From Actinoplanes sp. L3-i22 (lineage in GTDB: Bacteria; Actinomycetota; Actinomycetes; Mycobacteriales; Micromonosporaceae), in contig NZ_AP024745.1 of the NCBI RefSeq assembly GCF_019704555.1, positions 1,062,501-1,126,500 on the forward strand: a stretch of DNA of 64,000 bases. Direction: 5' to 3'. Both the position numbers and the translations under genes were made by a program. Under the pieces are notes generated by a model. The model was not told the origin of the DNA and did no database searches. It saw nothing but the letters and a program-made list of their open reading frames with translations. Positions 50,964 through 61,424 of the stretch are shown here, piece by piece. Each line of letters opens with the position of its first letter. The first letter of the stretch is position 1.

Positions 50964-52491
50964 GCGGGCCCGTCGCGGCCTCGATCGCGGCCCGCAGCTC
51001 CGGCCCGGCGACGACCGCGCGGGTCTCCTCCAGCACCGGCGCCAGGAACAGGTCCGGCCCTGGCCGCCCGGCGAAGGGCTCCAGCGCGGCGACCGCGGCC
51101 CGTCCGGCCGGCGACGAGGTGATCGGGGCGCGCAGTTGCAGGCCGCGGACCGCCGAGAGCAGCTCCACGGCGAGCAGGCTGGTCAGGTTGTCCAGCACGG
51201 TGCGGAGCTTCTTGGTGGCGGCCCAGCCCATCGAGACGTGGTCCTCCTGCATGCCGCTGGTCGGCAGCGAGTCGACCGAGGCCGGCGAGGCCAGGCGGCG
51301 GTTCTCCGCGACGATCCCGGCCGCGGTGTACTGGGCGATCATCAGGCCCGAGTTCACCCCGGCGTCGGGGGAGAGGAACGGCGGCAGGTCCCGGCTCCGG
51401 GTCACGTCGAGCAGGCGGTCGACCCGGCGCTCGGCGATCGCGCCGACCTCGGCGGCCGCGATCGCGAGGAAGTCGGCGGCGAAGCCGAGCGGCGCGCCGT
51501 GGAAGTTGCCGGTCGACTCCACCCGGCCGTCCGGCAGCACCACCGGGTTGTCGACCACCGAGACGAGTTCGCGGGCGGCGGTCACCCGGACGAAGTCGAG
51601 GGTGTCCCGGGCCGCGCCGGCGACCTGCGGCGCGCAGCGGATCGAGTAAGCGTCCTGCACCGCGTGCGCCAGGTCGTCCCGGTGCGAGTCCATGATCGCC
51701 GAGTCCTGCAGGAGCCGGAGGATGTTGGCGGCGGAGGCGGCCTGGCCCGGGTGCGGGCGGATCGCGTGCAGCTCGGGGAGGAACGGCCGCTCCGAGCCGA
51801 GCATCGCCTCGGTCGCCAGCGCCGCGGTCACGTCGGCCATGGTGAACAGGTGCGCCGCGTCCGCGATGGCCAGCAGCAGCATGCCGAGCATGCCGTCGGT
51901 GCCGTTGATCAGCGCCAGCCCCTCCTTGGCGGCCAGCTCCAGCGGGCTCAGCCCGGCGGTGTGCAGGGCCTCGGCCGCGGAGATCCGGCCGCCGTCCTTG
52001 CCCAGCACCCAGCCCTCGCCGAGCAGCACGATCGCGCAGTGCGCGAGCGGCGCCAGGTCACCGGAGGCGCCCAGCGAGCCGTGCTCCGGCACCCACGGGG
52101 TGATGTCGTGGTTGAGCAGGTCGGCCAGCCCCTGGGCGAGCATCGGCCGGACCCCGGAGCGGCCCATCGCGAGCGACCGGACCCGGAGCAGCATCATCGC
52201 CCGGACCACCTCGCGCGGCATCGGCGCGCCGATCCCGGCGGCGTGCGAGCGGATCAGCGCGTGCTGCAGCTCGGCCCGGCGCTCCGGCTCGATCGACGTG
52301 TTGGCGAGCGCGCCGAAGCCGGTGGAGACGCCGTAAACCGGGCGGCCGGAGGCTTCGATGCCGTCCACGATGGCGCGACTGGCCGCCATCGCCTCGACGG
52401 CGGCGGGGGAGAGCTCGACCCGGGCGTTGTCGCGCGCGACGGCGATCACGTCGGCGGGTTCGATCCCGGTGGGCTGAACGATGACGGTCAT
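50956..52491 (-). CDS. hutH: histidine ammonia-lyase
   Basis: 511 residues. Converts L-histidine to urocanate and ammonia, first step of the hut pathway. The Ala-Ser-Gly that cyclises to the MIO electrophile is in [15 protein letters not shown], and the active-site Tyr is in [13 protein letters not shown]. Later signatures include [15 protein letters not shown] and [14 protein letters not shown] start at 52491 overlaps the hutI stop by 4 nt; the open frame continues upstream only as a shadow of hutI. Last gene of the hut operon. Confidence 0.96.
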   Translation of the reverse strand: MTVIVQPTGIEPADVIAVARDNARVELSPAAVEAMAASRAIVDGIEASGRPVYGVSTGFGALANTSIEPERRAELQHALIRSHAAGIGAPMPREVVRAMMLLRVRSLAMGRSGVRPMLAQGLADLLNHDITPWVPEHGSLGASGDLAPLAHCAIVLLGEGWVLGKDGGRISAAEALHTAGLSPLELAAKEGLALINGTDGMLGMLLLAIADAAHLFTMADVTAALATEAMLGSERPFLPELHAIRPHPGQAASAANILRLLQDSAIMDSHRDDLAHAVQDAYSIRCAPQVAGAARDTLDFVRVTAARELVSVVDNPVVLPDGRVESTGNFHGAPLGFAADFLAIAAAEVGAIAERRVDRLLDVTRSRDLPPFLSPDAGVNSGLMIAQYTAAGIVAENRRLASPASVDSLPTSGMQEDHVSMGWAATKKLRTVLDNLTSLLAVELLSAVRGLQLRAPITSSPAGRAAVAALEPFAGRPGPDLFLAPVLEETRAVVAGPELRAAIEAATGPLS

Positions 52492-53678
52492 AGCGGCACT
52501 CCGTTGTGGATCACGGTGCGAATCAGCGGAACGCCTGGCCGGTAGGCCAGGTGCAGGTGGGACGGCGCGTCGAGAACGATCAGGTCGGCGCGCGCGCCGG
52601 GGCGGATCACGCCGATGTCGTCGCGGCGCAGGGCCCGGGCGCCGCCGAGCGTCGCGGCCCGGACGGCCTCGGCCGGCGTCATCCGCATCTCGCGGACGGC
52701 CAGGGCGATGCAGAAGGACATCGACGACGTGTAGGAGGAGCCCGGGTTGCAGTCCGTCGCCAGCGCGACCAGCGCGCCGGCGTCGATGAGGCGCCGCGCG
52801 TCCGGGTAGGGCGACCGGGTGGAGAACTCCGCGCCGGGCAGCAGCGTGGCGACGGTCCGGTCCCACCCGTCGTGGCACATGCAGTCGACCTTCGCGGCGG
52901 CCAGCGCGTCCACGTCGGCGTCGCTCAGGTGGGTGCAGTGGTCGACGCTTGCCGCGTCGAGCTCGACGGCCAGCCGGACGCCCGGGCCGGGGCCGAGCTG
53001 GTTGCCGTGCACCCGCAGGCCCAGCCCCTTCTCCCGGCCGGCGGTCAGGATCGTGCGGGCCCGGTCCTCGTCGAAGGCGCCGCGCTCGACGAACGCGTCC
53101 ACCCACTTGGCGTGCGGCGCGGCCAGGGCCAGCATGGGTCCGCAGATCAGGCTGACGTAGTCGTCCGGCCGGTCGGCGTACTCGGCCGGCACCACGTGCG
53201 CCCCGAGGAAGGTGGTCTCGCTGGTGAACTCCGAGGCGATCCGCAGCGAGCGGGCCTCGTCGGCGACGTTCAGGCCGTACCCGGACTTGATCTCGATCGT
53301 GGTCGTGCCCTGCCGCAGCGCCTCGCCCACCAGGCGCCGCGCATTGCCGCGAAGTTCGTCGTCGCTCGCCGCGCGAGTGGCGCCCACGGTGGTGCGGATG
53401 CCGCCGCCGGTGTAGGCCTCGCCGGCCATCCGGGCGGCGAACTCGGCGGCCCGATCGCCGGCGAACATCAGGTGCGCGTGGCTGTCCACGAACCCGGGCA
53501 GCACGGCCGCGCCGCCCGCGTCGATCCGCTCGTCGGCGGCCGGAGCCTCGGCCGCGGCGCCGACCCAGGCGATCGTCTCGCCGTCCAGGACCACCGCGGC
53601 GTCCCGGGCCAGGCCCGCCCCGGCGCCGTGCGCGTCGTTGGTGAACAGCTCACCGATGTTGGTGACCAGCAGACTCAT
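52488..53678 (-). CDS. hutI: imidazolonepropionase
   Basis: 396 residues. Hydrolyses 4-imidazolone-5-propionate to N-formimino-L-glutamate, third hut step. Amidohydrolase fold with the metal-binding [32 protein letters not shown] and [14 protein letters not shown]. The start overlaps the hutF stop by ATGA, and the stop overlaps the hutH start, so translation is coupled throughout. Confidence 0.95.
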   Translation of the reverse strand: MSLLVTNIGELFTNDAHGAGAGLARDAAVVLDGETIAWVGAAAEAPAADERIDAGGAAVLPGFVDSHAHLMFAGDRAAEFAARMAGEAYTGGGIRTTVGATRAASDDELRGNARRLVGEALRQGTTTIEIKSGYGLNVADEARSLRIASEFTSETTFLGAHVVPAEYADRPDDYVSLICGPMLALAAPHAKWVDAFVERGAFDEDRARTILTAGREKGLGLRVHGNQLGPGPGVRLAVELDAASVDHCTHLSDADVDALAAAKVDCMCHDGWDRTVATLLPGAEFSTRSPYPDARRLIDAGALVALATDCNPGSSYTSSMSFCIALAVREMRMTPAEAVRAATLGGARALRRDDIGVIRPGARADLIVLDAPSHLHLAYRPGVPLIRTVIHNGVPL

Positions 53679-54979
53679 GGCAGCACCGCCGCGATCGCCT
53701 TCTTCAGGGCTTCGGGTACGTCGATGGACCGGTGCCGTCCCCCGGCCACCACCGCCCGGCCGTCCACGATCACGTCGGTCACGTCAGCCGCGGTCGCCGC
53801 GAAGATCAGCCCGGCCGGATCGATCCCGGCGGTCCGCGCGGTGGACAGCGAGACCGCGACCAGGTCGGCCCGCTGTCCGACCGCGATCGCGCCGGCGTCG
53901 GACCAGCCGAGCGACGCGTGCCCGTCCCGGGTCGCCGCGGTGATCAGCTCGTCCGCCCCGAAGTGCCCGCGCCGCCGGGTGGCGAGCCGCTCGTCCAGCT
54001 CGACGCCGCGCGCCTCCTCGAACAGGTCGATCACCGCGTGACTGTCACTGCCCAGGGTCAGTTTCGCGGCGCCGTCCACGAGCGCCCGGGCCGGCCCGAT
54101 GCCGTCGGCCAGGTCGCGCTCGGTGGTCGGGCAGAAGCAGACGTACTGCCCGCTCAGCAGCGCACGATCGTTCTCGGACAGGTGGGTGGCGTGGACGGCG
54201 GTGGTCATCGGCTGCCAGACGCCCATCGCGTCGAGCAGCTCGGTGGGGGAGCAGCCGTGTACGGCCTGGCACTGCTCGTTCTCGGCGGGCTGCTCGGAGA
54301 GGTGCACGTGGACCGGGTAGCCGTCGGTGCGGTACGCGAACGTGCCCATCCCGTCGACCGGGACCGCGCGCACCGAGTGCAGGGCCGCGCCGATCCGGGC
54401 ATGATCCCCGCCGCCGCGCAGCTCGCCGAATCGGTCGAACCAGCCGTCGTAGTCGCCGTCGCCGAAGCGCCGCTGCACGCCTTCGAGGGGTTTGCCGTCG
54501 ACGCTCGACGTCAGGTAGACCGTGTCGAGCAGGGTGATCCGGATGCCGGCCTCGGCGGCCGCCGCGGTCAGGGCGTGCCCCATCGCGTTGGCCTCGGCGT
54601 AGGGCGTGCCGTCCGGGTTGTGGTGCACGTAGTGGAACTCGCCGACGCACGTGACGCCGGCCAGGGCCATCTCCGCGTAGACCGCCCGGGCCAGCTGGAA
54701 GTAGTTGTCCGGGTCGAGCCGGCCGGCCACCTGGTACATCAGGTCGCGCCAGGTCCAGAAGCTGCCGCGGTCGTGGTGGGTGCGGCCGCGGAGGGCGCGG
54801 TGGAAGGCGTGTGAGTGCGCGTTCGCCATCCCGGGCAGAACGAGCCCGGGGAGAAAGCTGCCGGATTTGTCCGAAGAGTCAGGTGTGATAGCGAAAAATC
54901 GCCCATCCCTCACCTCGATCCGGACATTTCGCTCCGCAGCTCCGGAAATCCAGGCGTGCTCGGCCAGGTAGACCGTCAC
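53675..54979 (-). CDS. hutF: formimidoylglutamate deiminase
   Basis: 434 residues. Deaminates N-formimino-L-glutamate to N-formyl-L-glutamate and ammonia, so the cluster uses the two-step route. [20 protein letters not shown] has the HxH metal pair; [21 protein letters not shown] and [10 protein letters not shown] supply the other ligands, and W at [12 protein letters not shown] fits the family. GTG start at 54979 overlaps the M20 gene stop by 4 nt. Confidence 0.93.
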   Translation of the reverse strand: MTVYLAEHAWISGAAERNVRIEVRDGRFFAITPDSSDKSGSFLPGLVLPGMANAHSHAFHRALRGRTHHDRGSFWTWRDLMYQVAGRLDPDNYFQLARAVYAEMALAGVTCVGEFHYVHHNPDGTPYAEANAMGHALTAAAAEAGIRITLLDTVYLTSSVDGKPLEGVQRRFGDGDYDGWFDRFGELRGGGDHARIGAALHSVRAVPVDGMGTFAYRTDGYPVHVHLSEQPAENEQCQAVHGCSPTELLDAMGVWQPMTTAVHATHLSENDRALLSGQYVCFCPTTERDLADGIGPARALVDGAAKLTLGSDSHAVIDLFEEARGVELDERLATRRRGHFGADELITAATRDGHASLGWSDAGAIAVGQRADLVAVSLSTARTAGIDPAGLIFAATAADVTDVIVDGRAVVAGGRHRSIDVPEALKKAIAAVLP

Positions 54980-56130
54980 GTCAGCTCCCGCAGAACCGTG
55001 GCGAGCGCGGAAATCCCCGCCTCGCAGTCCGAGTCCGACGCCCCCTCGGCGGGAGCATGCGACACCCCGGTCGGATTGCGGACGAAGAGCATCGCCGTCG
55101 GCACGTGCGCCGACAGCACCCCGGCGTCGTGCCCGGCCCCGGTCGGCAGAATCGGCGCGCCCCCGAGCAGCTCCGACAGCCGCCGGGCCAGCTCGGTGTC
55201 GAACGCCACCTCGTCGGTCACCGACTCGGCGACCACCGACAGCTCGGTCCCGTCCCGCCCGGCCCGCTCGGTGGCCCGCTTGATCACCGACTCCAGCAGC
55301 CGATCCAGCGTCCCGGTCTCCGCGGCCCGGGCGTCCAGCCAGCCACGGACCAGCGACGGGATGGCGTTCGTCGCGTTCGGCTCGGCCTCGACCCGGCCCA
55401 CGGTGGCGTGCGCGCCGATCAGCCGGGCCTCCTCGTTCGCCGCGAGCACGGTGTGGGCGAAGGTCAGCATCGGGTCGCGGCGGTCGGTCATCCGGGTGGT
55501 CCCGGCGTGGTCGCCGGCCCCGGCGAACTCCATCCGCCAGCGGCCGTGCGGCCAGATCGCGCTGGCCACCCCGACCGGGACGTCGAGTGCGCGGCCCTGC
55601 TCGATGTGCAGTTCTACGAAAGCGGACAAATTGCTCACGAGATCGAGCTGCCCGGCCGGTGCCGCCCCGAGCGCCTCGCCGAACGAAACGCCGTCCCGGT
55701 CGGTCAAGGCGGCGGCCTTCTCCGGCGGGATCACTCCGGTCAAAAGCCGAGAACCCAGACACGGTACGCCGAAACGCCCGCCCTCCTCCTCGGCGAACGC
55801 CCCGATCGCGATCTTCCCGGGCGACTCCAGCCGGTCCAGGGCGAGGAACGCGCTGACGATCCCCAGCGGCCCGTCATAACCCCCGCCGCCGGGAACCGAG
55901 TCGAAGTGCGAGCCGGTCAGCACGGTCCCCGGCGCCCACGGCTCCCCGCACCACGCGAACAGGTTGCCGTTGCCGTCCTCGGTCACGGTCATCCCGCGGT
56001 TGCCGGCCTGGCCCCGGAACCACTCGCGCAGGGTCAGTTCGGGCGGGGTCAGCGCGTATCGGAGATAGCCGCCGTTCGCGGCCCGGCCCACCGGCGCGAT
56101 CTCGGCCCAGAGGGTGGCGAAGTCACTCAT
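54976..56130 (-). CDS. M20-family amidohydrolase, probable last hut step
   Basis: 384 residues of the allantoate/N-carbamoyl-amino-acid amidohydrolase branch. Metal ligands are in [21 protein letters not shown], the EEEGGRFG pair and VELHIEQG, with a late His in [14 protein letters not shown]. These enzymes cut C-N bonds of N-carbamoyl or formamide-like groups. No hutG is present, and this gene sits between hutU and hutF with overlaps on both sides. I therefore infer that it removes the formyl group of N-formylglutamate. Database names would call it allantoate amidohydrolase, but no ureide genes are near. ATG start at 56130. Confidence 0.85.
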   Translation of the reverse strand: MSDFATLWAEIAPVGRAANGGYLRYALTPPELTLREWFRGQAGNRGMTVTEDGNGNLFAWCGEPWAPGTVLTGSHFDSVPGGGGYDGPLGIVSAFLALDRLESPGKIAIGAFAEEEGGRFGVPCLGSRLLTGVIPPEKAAALTDRDGVSFGEALGAAPAGQLDLVSNLSAFVELHIEQGRALDVPVGVASAIWPHGRWRMEFAGAGDHAGTTRMTDRRDPMLTFAHTVLAANEEARLIGAHATVGRVEAEPNATNAIPSLVRGWLDARAAETGTLDRLLESVIKRATERAGRDGTELSVVAESVTDEVAFDTELARRLSELLGGAPILPTGAGHDAGVLSAHVPTAMLFVRNPTGVSHAPAEGASDSDCEAGISALATVLRELT

Positions 56131-57757
56131 CGCGCATCGGAACCCGTACGTCGGAAGCCGCATTTGACTCATAGCCGGCATCCACGTGGCGCAGCACGCC
56201 CATCGCCGGGTCGTTGCTGAGCACCCGCTCGATCTTCTGCCCGGCCAGCGCGGTCCCGTCGGCCACACACACCTGACCGGCGTGGATGCTGCGCCCGATG
56301 CCGACCCCGCCGCCGTGGTGGATGGACACCCAGCTCGCCCCGGAAGCCGTGTTGACCAGGGCGTTCAGCAGCGGCCAGTCGGCGATCGCGTCGGAGCCGT
56401 CCAGCATCGCCTCGGTCTCCCGGTACGGCGACGCCACCGACCCGGCATCCAGATGGTCCCGCCCGATGACCAGCGGCGCGGACAACTCGCCGCTCGCCAC
56501 CATGTCGTTGAACCGCACGCCGGCCTTGTCCCGCTCGCCGTGCCCGAGCCAGCAGATCCGCGCCGGCAGCCCCTGGAACGCGACCCGCTCGCCGGCCAGC
56601 CGGATCCACCGCGCGAGCGGCTCGTTCTCCGGGAACAGGTCGAGCACGGCCCGGTCGGTCGCGGCGATGTCGGCCGGGTCGCCGGAGAGCGCCGCCCAGC
56701 GGAACGGGCCCTTGCCCTCGGCGAACAGCGGCCGGATGTACGCCGGGACGAACCCGGGGAAGTCGAAGGCCCGGCTGTACCCGGCCAGTTGAGCCTCGCC
56801 GCGGATCGAGTTGCCGTAGTCGAAGACCTCGGCGCCGGCGTCCATGAAGCCGACCATCGCGGCGACCTGCTTGGCCATGCTGGCCCGGGCGCGGTCGGTG
56901 TATTCCTCCGGTTTATCCCGGGCGAACGCGGCCGAGTCCGCCAATTCGACCCCGACCGGCACGTAGGAGAGCGGGTCGTGCGCGCTGGTCTGGTCGGTGA
57001 CGATGTCGATCTCGACGCCCCGGGTCAGCAGCTCGGGGAAGACGAGCGCGGCGTTGCCGACGACGCCGATAGAGATAGCCTTTTTTCCGGACTTGGCGGC
57101 CATCGCACGATTTATCGCATCGTCCAGGTCGTCGGCGATGACGTCCAGGTAGCGGGTATCGACCCGCCGCTGCAGCCTGGTCCGGTCGATGTCCACGACC
57201 AGGCAGACCCCACCGTTCATGGTGACCGCGAGCGGCTGCGCGCCACCCATCCCGCCACAACCACCGGTCAGCGTCAGCGTCCCCGCGAGGTCCCCGCCGA
57301 ACCGCTTGGCGGCGACGGCCGCGAACGTCTCGTACGTGCCCTGCAGAATCCCCTGCGTGCCGATGTAGATCCAGGAGCCGGCGGTCATCTGCCCGTACAT
57401 GGTCAGCCCGAGCTGCTCCAGCCGGCGGAACTCCGGCCAGGTCGCCCAGTCGCCGACCAGGTTCGAGTTCGCGATCAGCACCCGCGGCGCCCACTCGTGC
57501 GTGCGCAGCACCCCGACCGGCTTGCCGGACTGCACGAGCAGCGTCTCGTCGTCCTCCAGCACGTCCAGCTCGCGGACGATCGCGTGGAACGACGGCCAGT
57601 TGCGGGCGGCGCGGCCGGTTCCGCCGTACACCACAAGATCTTCGGGCCGTTCGGCCACATCCGGGTCGAGGTTGTTGAGCAACATGCGCTTGGCGGCCTC
57701 CTGCGGCCAACCCTTTGCGCTGTACGTCGTACCGCGAGGTGCACGGATCTCGGACAT
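56123..57757 (-). CDS. hutU: urocanate hydratase
   Basis: 544 residues. Adds water to urocanate giving imidazolone propionate, with tightly bound NAD as electrophile. [22 protein letters not shown] is the NAD-binding Gly-rich loop, [15 protein letters not shown] and the family Cys region near [18 protein letters not shown] are conserved. ATG 57757 is chosen, with GGAGG upstream; four extra codons are possible. It overlaps the M20 gene by 8 nt and starts 11 nt after the regulator stop. Confidence 0.96.
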   Translation of the reverse strand: MSEIRAPRGTTYSAKGWPQEAAKRMLLNNLDPDVAERPEDLVVYGGTGRAARNWPSFHAIVRELDVLEDDETLLVQSGKPVGVLRTHEWAPRVLIANSNLVGDWATWPEFRRLEQLGLTMYGQMTAGSWIYIGTQGILQGTYETFAAVAAKRFGGDLAGTLTLTGGCGGMGGAQPLAVTMNGGVCLVVDIDRTRLQRRVDTRYLDVIADDLDDAINRAMAAKSGKKAISIGVVGNAALVFPELLTRGVEIDIVTDQTSAHDPLSYVPVGVELADSAAFARDKPEEYTDRARASMAKQVAAMVGFMDAGAEVFDYGNSIRGEAQLAGYSRAFDFPGFVPAYIRPLFAEGKGPFRWAALSGDPADIAATDRAVLDLFPENEPLARWIRLAGERVAFQGLPARICWLGHGERDKAGVRFNDMVASGELSAPLVIGRDHLDAGSVASPYRETEAMLDGSDAIADWPLLNALVNTASGASWVSIHHGGGVGIGRSIHAGQVCVADGTALAGQKIERVLSNDPAMGVLRHVDAGYESNAASDVRVPMRDE

Positions 57758-57768
57758 GCTTTCCTCCA

Positions 57769-58614
57769 TCACGCCGTGAAAATGTTCCGTCGAGCGGCCG
57801 ACGCCTCGAACTCCTCCAGGCGACGCTGCACCGGCTCGGGCGCGGCGTCACACATCGCCTCGAGCAGCACCATCGCCATCGCCATCGGCCCGGTGTGCAG
57901 GTCGAACACCAGCCGTGTGCCGACCGCGGCGGGCAGCACCACGTCGGCGTCGTCGGCCACCGGGCTCACCGCCGAGTCGGTGATCGCGACCACCGAGAAG
58001 CCGGCGGCCTTCGCCTCCCGGACCGCCTCGACCGACTCGCGCGGATAGCGTGGCAACACGATCGCCAGCATCGCACCGGCACCGGCGGCGCGGGCCTGAT
58101 CCAGCCGGTCCTGCAGCCCGGTCCCGCCACTGTCCAGGACCCGCACGTCCGGAAAGACCTTCGCCGCGAAATACCCGAAATACGCCGCGAGCGGCGCTGC
58201 CGCCCTGAGCCCCAGCACCGGTAACGGTCTGCTGTCGGCAAGGAGCGAGGCAGCCTTCCGTACGTCGTCAGGCCGTTGCAGTTCCTCGGCCAGCCGCCGC
58301 AGATGCTCCCCCTCGGCCAGCACCGCCCGCTGCATGGAGTTCTCCCCGGCCGCCTCGCCGGGCGAGTCGGAGGCCAGCGCCCGCAGCTCCCGCCGCAGCG
58401 CCGGATATCCGGAATACCCCAGCGCCATCGCGAACCGGGTGACCGACGGCTGACTCACCCCGGCCAGCTCGGCGACCTCGGCGGCGGACAGATAGGCCGC
58501 CTTGGCCGCGTGCTCGACCAGGCTGTGCGCGATCCGCCGCTGCGTGGGGGTGAGCCGGGCCCCTTGAAACAGGTCGAGCACCCGCTCCGCCGCCCTGACC
58601 ACTCCGTCATTCAC
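57769..58614 (-). CDS. MurR/RpiR-family regulator of the hut operon
   Basis: 281 residues. The N-terminal HTH_6 domain is [53 protein letters not shown], and a C-terminal SIS domain runs from about 120 ([53 protein letters not shown]). SIS domains usually sense phosphosugars; here the first position in the hut operon suggests a histidine-pathway effector such as urocanate. It is co-transcribed with hutU and probably autoregulatory. Confidence 0.88.
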   Translation of the reverse strand: MNDGVVRAAERVLDLFQGARLTPTQRRIAHSLVEHAAKAAYLSAAEVAELAGVSQPSVTRFAMALGYSGYPALRRELRALASDSPGEAAGENSMQRAVLAEGEHLRRLAEELQRPDDVRKAASLLADSRPLPVLGLRAAAPLAAYFGYFAAKVFPDVRVLDSGGTGLQDRLDQARAAGAGAMLAIVLPRYPRESVEAVREAKAAGFSVVAITDSAVSPVADDADVVLPAAVGTRLVFDLHTGPMAMAMVLLEAMCDAAPEPVQRRLEEFEASAARRNIFTA

Positions 58615-58646
58615 ACCGACAGCCTATGCATAAAAACTTTCAGAAG
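58615..58646 (-). promoter_or_regulatory. short AT-rich promoter region of the hut operon
   Basis: Only 32 bp separate the regulator start from the SnoaL-like stop. In minus sense it reads TGAAAGTTTTTATGCATAGG, by far the most AT-rich short stretch around. TATGCA could be the -10 box, and the TGAAA half-site with the A/T run resembles RpiR-type operators. If so, part of the promoter lies in the end of the SnoaL-like gene. Confidence 0.45.
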
Positions 58647-59045
58647 CTAGGCCACGCCGAGCTGGCGGAACAGGGTGGCCGTGTCGGAACAGATCCACTC
58701 CTCGGCGATGAGCCCGCCGGCGATCCGGTAGAACTCGTGGCTGACGTACTCGATGTGGTTCCCGGTCGGTGGGATGCCCAGGAACTCGCCGGAGTGGGTG
58801 CCGCGGAACCGCAGCCGGAGGGCGACCCGGTCGTCGGCGGCCACGATGTCCTCGATCTGCGCCCGCAGGTCCGGGAAGGCGTGCCGCATCATCTCGAAGC
58901 CCTCCCGCCACGCCTGCTGACCGTGCCGGGGCTCCGGCAGCTCGGCCAGATTCATGATCAGGTCCGGGGTGGTGAAGGCCACGCACCGGTCCGCGTCGCC
59001 GGCATTGAACGCCTCGAACGCGGCACGCAACAGATCGGAGTTCAT
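58647..59045 (-). CDS. SnoaL-like polyketide-cyclase-fold protein
   Basis: 132 residues, NTF2-like cone fold: LLRAAFEAFNAGDADRCVAFTTPDLIMNL, then GFEMMRHAFPDLRAQIEDIVAADDRVALRLRFRGTHSGEFLGIPPTG and HEFYRIAGGLIAEEW. The pattern matches ester cyclase/SnoaL-like proteins, most of unknown substrate. ATG start at 59045 overlaps the MerR gene stop by 4 nt (ATGA), so it is the partner and probably the regulated output of that MerR gene. Confidence 0.88.
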   Translation of the reverse strand: MNSDLLRAAFEAFNAGDADRCVAFTTPDLIMNLAELPEPRHGQQAWREGFEMMRHAFPDLRAQIEDIVAADDRVALRLRFRGTHSGEFLGIPPTGNHIEYVSHEFYRIAGGLIAEEWICSDTATLFRQLGVA

Positions 59046-59881
59046 GGTGTGCTCTCCTGTTCGTTCTCCGGGTCGGCGGCCGGGTCCGACCGCTTCATCA
59101 GCGTGAGGGCGAGCCGGATGGCGGCCGCCTGGGCCGGGGCGAAGTCCGCGTAGAAGGCCGCGGCGAAGCCGTCGCCCGTCTCCTCGAACGCGCCGTCCGG
59201 GATCCGGATCGCCCGCCGGGCCGGCTCCGGGATGGACGCCAGGATCTGCCGGGCGGCCGTCTCCACCCGCGGATCGTCGGCAGCCGCGCCGGCCAGCTCG
59301 TCGAGGAGCGCGTAGACCGCGTGCGCCTGCTCGACCGCCCCCGGGTCGTCGGCCATGCCCTCGGCGAGTTTGTCGAGCCAGTCGGCGCCGTGCGCGCCCG
59401 ATACGGTCTCCAGCATCGCCATCACCTCGCGGTCCCGCACCGCCATCGCCGGCTCCGGCCCGGGGCCACCGGCCGCGGCCATGCTGCTGAAGAGCGTGGC
59501 CAGCCCGGGCGAGACCGGGGCCTGCTCGGCGGGCAGGCCGTCGTCCGCCTGCCGGAGCAGCTGCGCCAGCCGGGCCCGGCGCCGGCGGATGTCCGCCTCC
59601 TGGCCGGCCAGATCGGCGTCGAGCTCGCGGAGGATCTCGGCCAGGTCCCGGTCGGCGTCACCGGCCAGCACCTCGCCGACCTCGGCCAGGCTCAGCCCCA
59701 ACTCGACGAGGCGGCGGACCCGGGCCAGGGCGACGGCGTCCCGCAGCGTGTAGTCCCGGTAGCCGTTCCCCCGGCGGGCGGGCTCGGCCAGCAGGCCGAC
59801 CCGGTGGTAGTGCCGGATGGCCCGGGTGCTGATCCCGACCAGCTCGGCGAGTTCTCCGATCCGCATGCCTCCAGGAGACAC
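59042..59881 (-). CDS. MerR-family transcriptional regulator
   Basis: Up to 279 residues. HTH and wing RIGELAELVGISTRAIRHYHRVGLLAEPARRGNGYRDY, dimer helix to about 110, and a 160-residue effector-binding C-terminus without Cys clusters, so an organic ligand rather than a metal is expected. The start is GTG 59881 or ATG 59866; a MerR-type promoter ends at that point, so the transcript could be leaderless. It is coupled to the SnoaL-like gene. Confidence 0.88.
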   Translation of the reverse strand: MSPGGMRIGELAELVGISTRAIRHYHRVGLLAEPARRGNGYRDYTLRDAVALARVRRLVELGLSLAEVGEVLAGDADRDLAEILRELDADLAGQEADIRRRRARLAQLLRQADDGLPAEQAPVSPGLATLFSSMAAAGGPGPEPAMAVRDREVMAMLETVSGAHGADWLDKLAEGMADDPGAVEQAHAVYALLDELAGAAADDPRVETAARQILASIPEPARRAIRIPDGAFEETGDGFAAAFYADFAPAQAAAIRLALTLMKRSDPAADPENEQESTP

Positions 59882-59903
59882 CTTGACGCTACGACAAGGT
59901 CAA
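59880..59903 (-). promoter_or_regulatory. MerR-type autoregulatory operator
   Basis: In minus sense a -35 box TTGACC (59903-59898) is followed by the dyad ACCTTG / CAAGGT (arms 59895-59900 and 59880-59885, 9 bp spacer). That is the layout of MerR-family promoters with a long spacer, placed directly before the MerR start. Confidence 0.65.
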
Positions 59904-59918
59904 CCCGGCGGCCCGCCG

Positions 59919-60437
59919 CTAACCGCCGCGGCTGTTGAGGTAGCCCAGGACGACGGCGGTCCACCAGGCCAGCTGGGAGATCAGCGTGGCGGCGGCGGAG
60001 CGCAGCAGCAGGGCGGTCGGCGGCTCCGGGTGGCGGGTGAGTTCGGACAGCAGGCGGCCGGCGTAGACGCCGTTCAGACCCACGATCAGGACCGCGACCG
60101 CCTTCGGGTCGGCCGGAACGCCCAGGAACAGGCCGGAGGCCATCAGGCCGGCGAAACCGGCCCAGGTCGGGACGTGTGCGCCGTGGGCGGTGCGCAGCAC
60201 GTCGGCGAGGGTGCCGCGGCCGGTCAGCCAGAGCAGGCCGAACCAGTCGACCAGCAGGACGGCGCCGAGGCCGACCACCATCGAGCCGAGGTGCACGAAG
60301 AGCGCCACGTCGTGCACCCGGCCGGTGGGCGGGCTGCTCGGGGCGACCGCCAGCACCGCCAGCCAGCACGCCACCACGGGCGCGAAGCGCCACACGGGCG
60401 AGACCGGGCGCCGGTGCCGGCCGGAGATCACAACCAC
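59919..60437 (-). CDS. integral membrane protein
   Basis: About 172 residues with four to five hydrophobic helices (VWRFAPVVACWLAVLAVA, HVALFVHLGSMVVGLGAVLLVDWFGLLWL-type segments near VHDVALFVHLGSMVVGLG, TWAGFAGLMASGLFLG, AVAVLIVGLNGVYAGRLL, and LAWWTAVVLGYL). Repeated His and Asp at helix ends could bind heme, but this is speculative. The start is uncertain: GTG 60437 or 60431 fits, while the open frame upstream is a shadow of the ABC gene. It is divergent from the ABC exporter operon. Confidence 0.65.
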   Translation of the reverse strand: MVVISGRHRRPVSPVWRFAPVVACWLAVLAVAPSSPPTGRVHDVALFVHLGSMVVGLGAVLLVDWFGLLWLTGRGTLADVLRTAHGAHVPTWAGFAGLMASGLFLGVPADPKAVAVLIVGLNGVYAGRLLSELTRHPEPPTALLLRSAAATLISQLAWWTAVVLGYLNSRGG

Positions 60438-60551
60438 ACCTGGGAGACGGCCGCCGGACCGCTCGACAACACAAAACCCCGACCACGGTCGGCACCGGAT
60501 GTAGACCGTGGGAGGGTCCGCCGCCGGGCACCCGCTCATAGCGTCGATCCC

Positions 60552-61424
60552 ATGATTGAAGTCGACGGATTGGTGAAGCGATTCGGGGCGACGACCGCGG
60601 TCGACGGGTTGTCGTTCGAGGTACGGGCCGGCCGGGTGACCGGGTTTCTCGGGCCGAACGGGGCCGGCAAGTCGACCACCATGCGGATGATCCTGGGACT
60701 GGACCGGCCGAGCGCGGGGCGCGCGACCGTCGGCGGGCGGCCGTACCGGGAGCATCCGGCGCCGCTCACCGTGGTCGGAGCGCTGCTGGAGGGTAGGGCC
60801 GTGCATCGGGGGCGCACGGCCCGGGAGCACCTCCTCGGGCTGGCCCGCACGCACGGGATCCCGCCGGGCCGGGTGGACGCGGTGCTGGCCGAGGCCGGGA
60901 TCGGCGCGGTGGCCCGCCGGCGGGCCGGCGGCTTCTCGCTCGGGATGGGGCAGCGGCTCGGGATCGCGGCGGCGCTGCTCGGCGATCCGGCCGTGGTGAT
61001 CCTCGACGAGCCGGTGAACGGGCTGGACCCGGACGGCGTGCTGTGGATCCGGACGCTGTTGCGGCGGCTGGCCGGCGAGGGTCGCACCGTCCTGGTCTCC
61101 AGTCACCTGATGAGCGAGATGGCGGTGACCGCCGACCACCTGCTGGTGATCGGGCACGGGCGCCTGCTCGCCGACACCGGCCTCGACGACCTGCTGCGGC
61201 AGTCCACCTGCCTGGTGCGGTCGCCGGACGCGGCCGGGCTGCGCGAGGTGCTCGCCGCCCGCGGCGCGACGGTGACCGCGCGGGATGCCGGGCTGCTGGA
61301 GGTGGCCGGGCTCGAACCCGAGGAGATCGGGGCCGCGGCGGCCGAGCACCGGCTCACGGTGTACGAGCTGACCCCGCTCAAGACGTCGCTGGAGCAGGCG
61401 TACATGGAGCTGGTGCGGTCATGA
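60552..61424 (+). CDS. ABC transporter ATP-binding protein
   Basis: 290 residues. Walker A GPNGAGKST, signature FSLGMGQRLGIA (a Gly-rich variant of LSGGQ), Walker B VVILDEPVNGLD and the H-loop SSHLMSEM are in place. The C-terminal 80 residues are the small DUF4162-like tail of drug/bacteriocin-type exporters. ATG start at 60552. It overlaps the permease gene by 4 nt and is followed by a sensor kinase and regulator, an arrangement typical of antibiotic- or envelope-stress exporters. Confidence 0.93.
   Translation: MIEVDGLVKRFGATTAVDGLSFEVRAGRVTGFLGPNGAGKSTTMRMILGLDRPSAGRATVGGRPYREHPAPLTVVGALLEGRAVHRGRTAREHLLGLARTHGIPPGRVDAVLAEAGIGAVARRRAGGFSLGMGQRLGIAAALLGDPAVVILDEPVNGLDPDGVLWIRTLLRRLAGEGRTVLVSSHLMSEMAVTADHLLVIGHGRLLADTGLDDLLRQSTCLVRSPDAAGLREVLAARGATVTARDAGLLEVAGLEPEEIGAAAAEHRLTVYELTPLKTSLEQAYMELVRS

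Noticed and set aside
54976..56130. Allantoin/ureide catabolism
   Set aside because: The M20 protein resembles allantoate amidohydrolase, but no allantoinase or ureidoglycolate gene is near and it is embedded in the hut operon.
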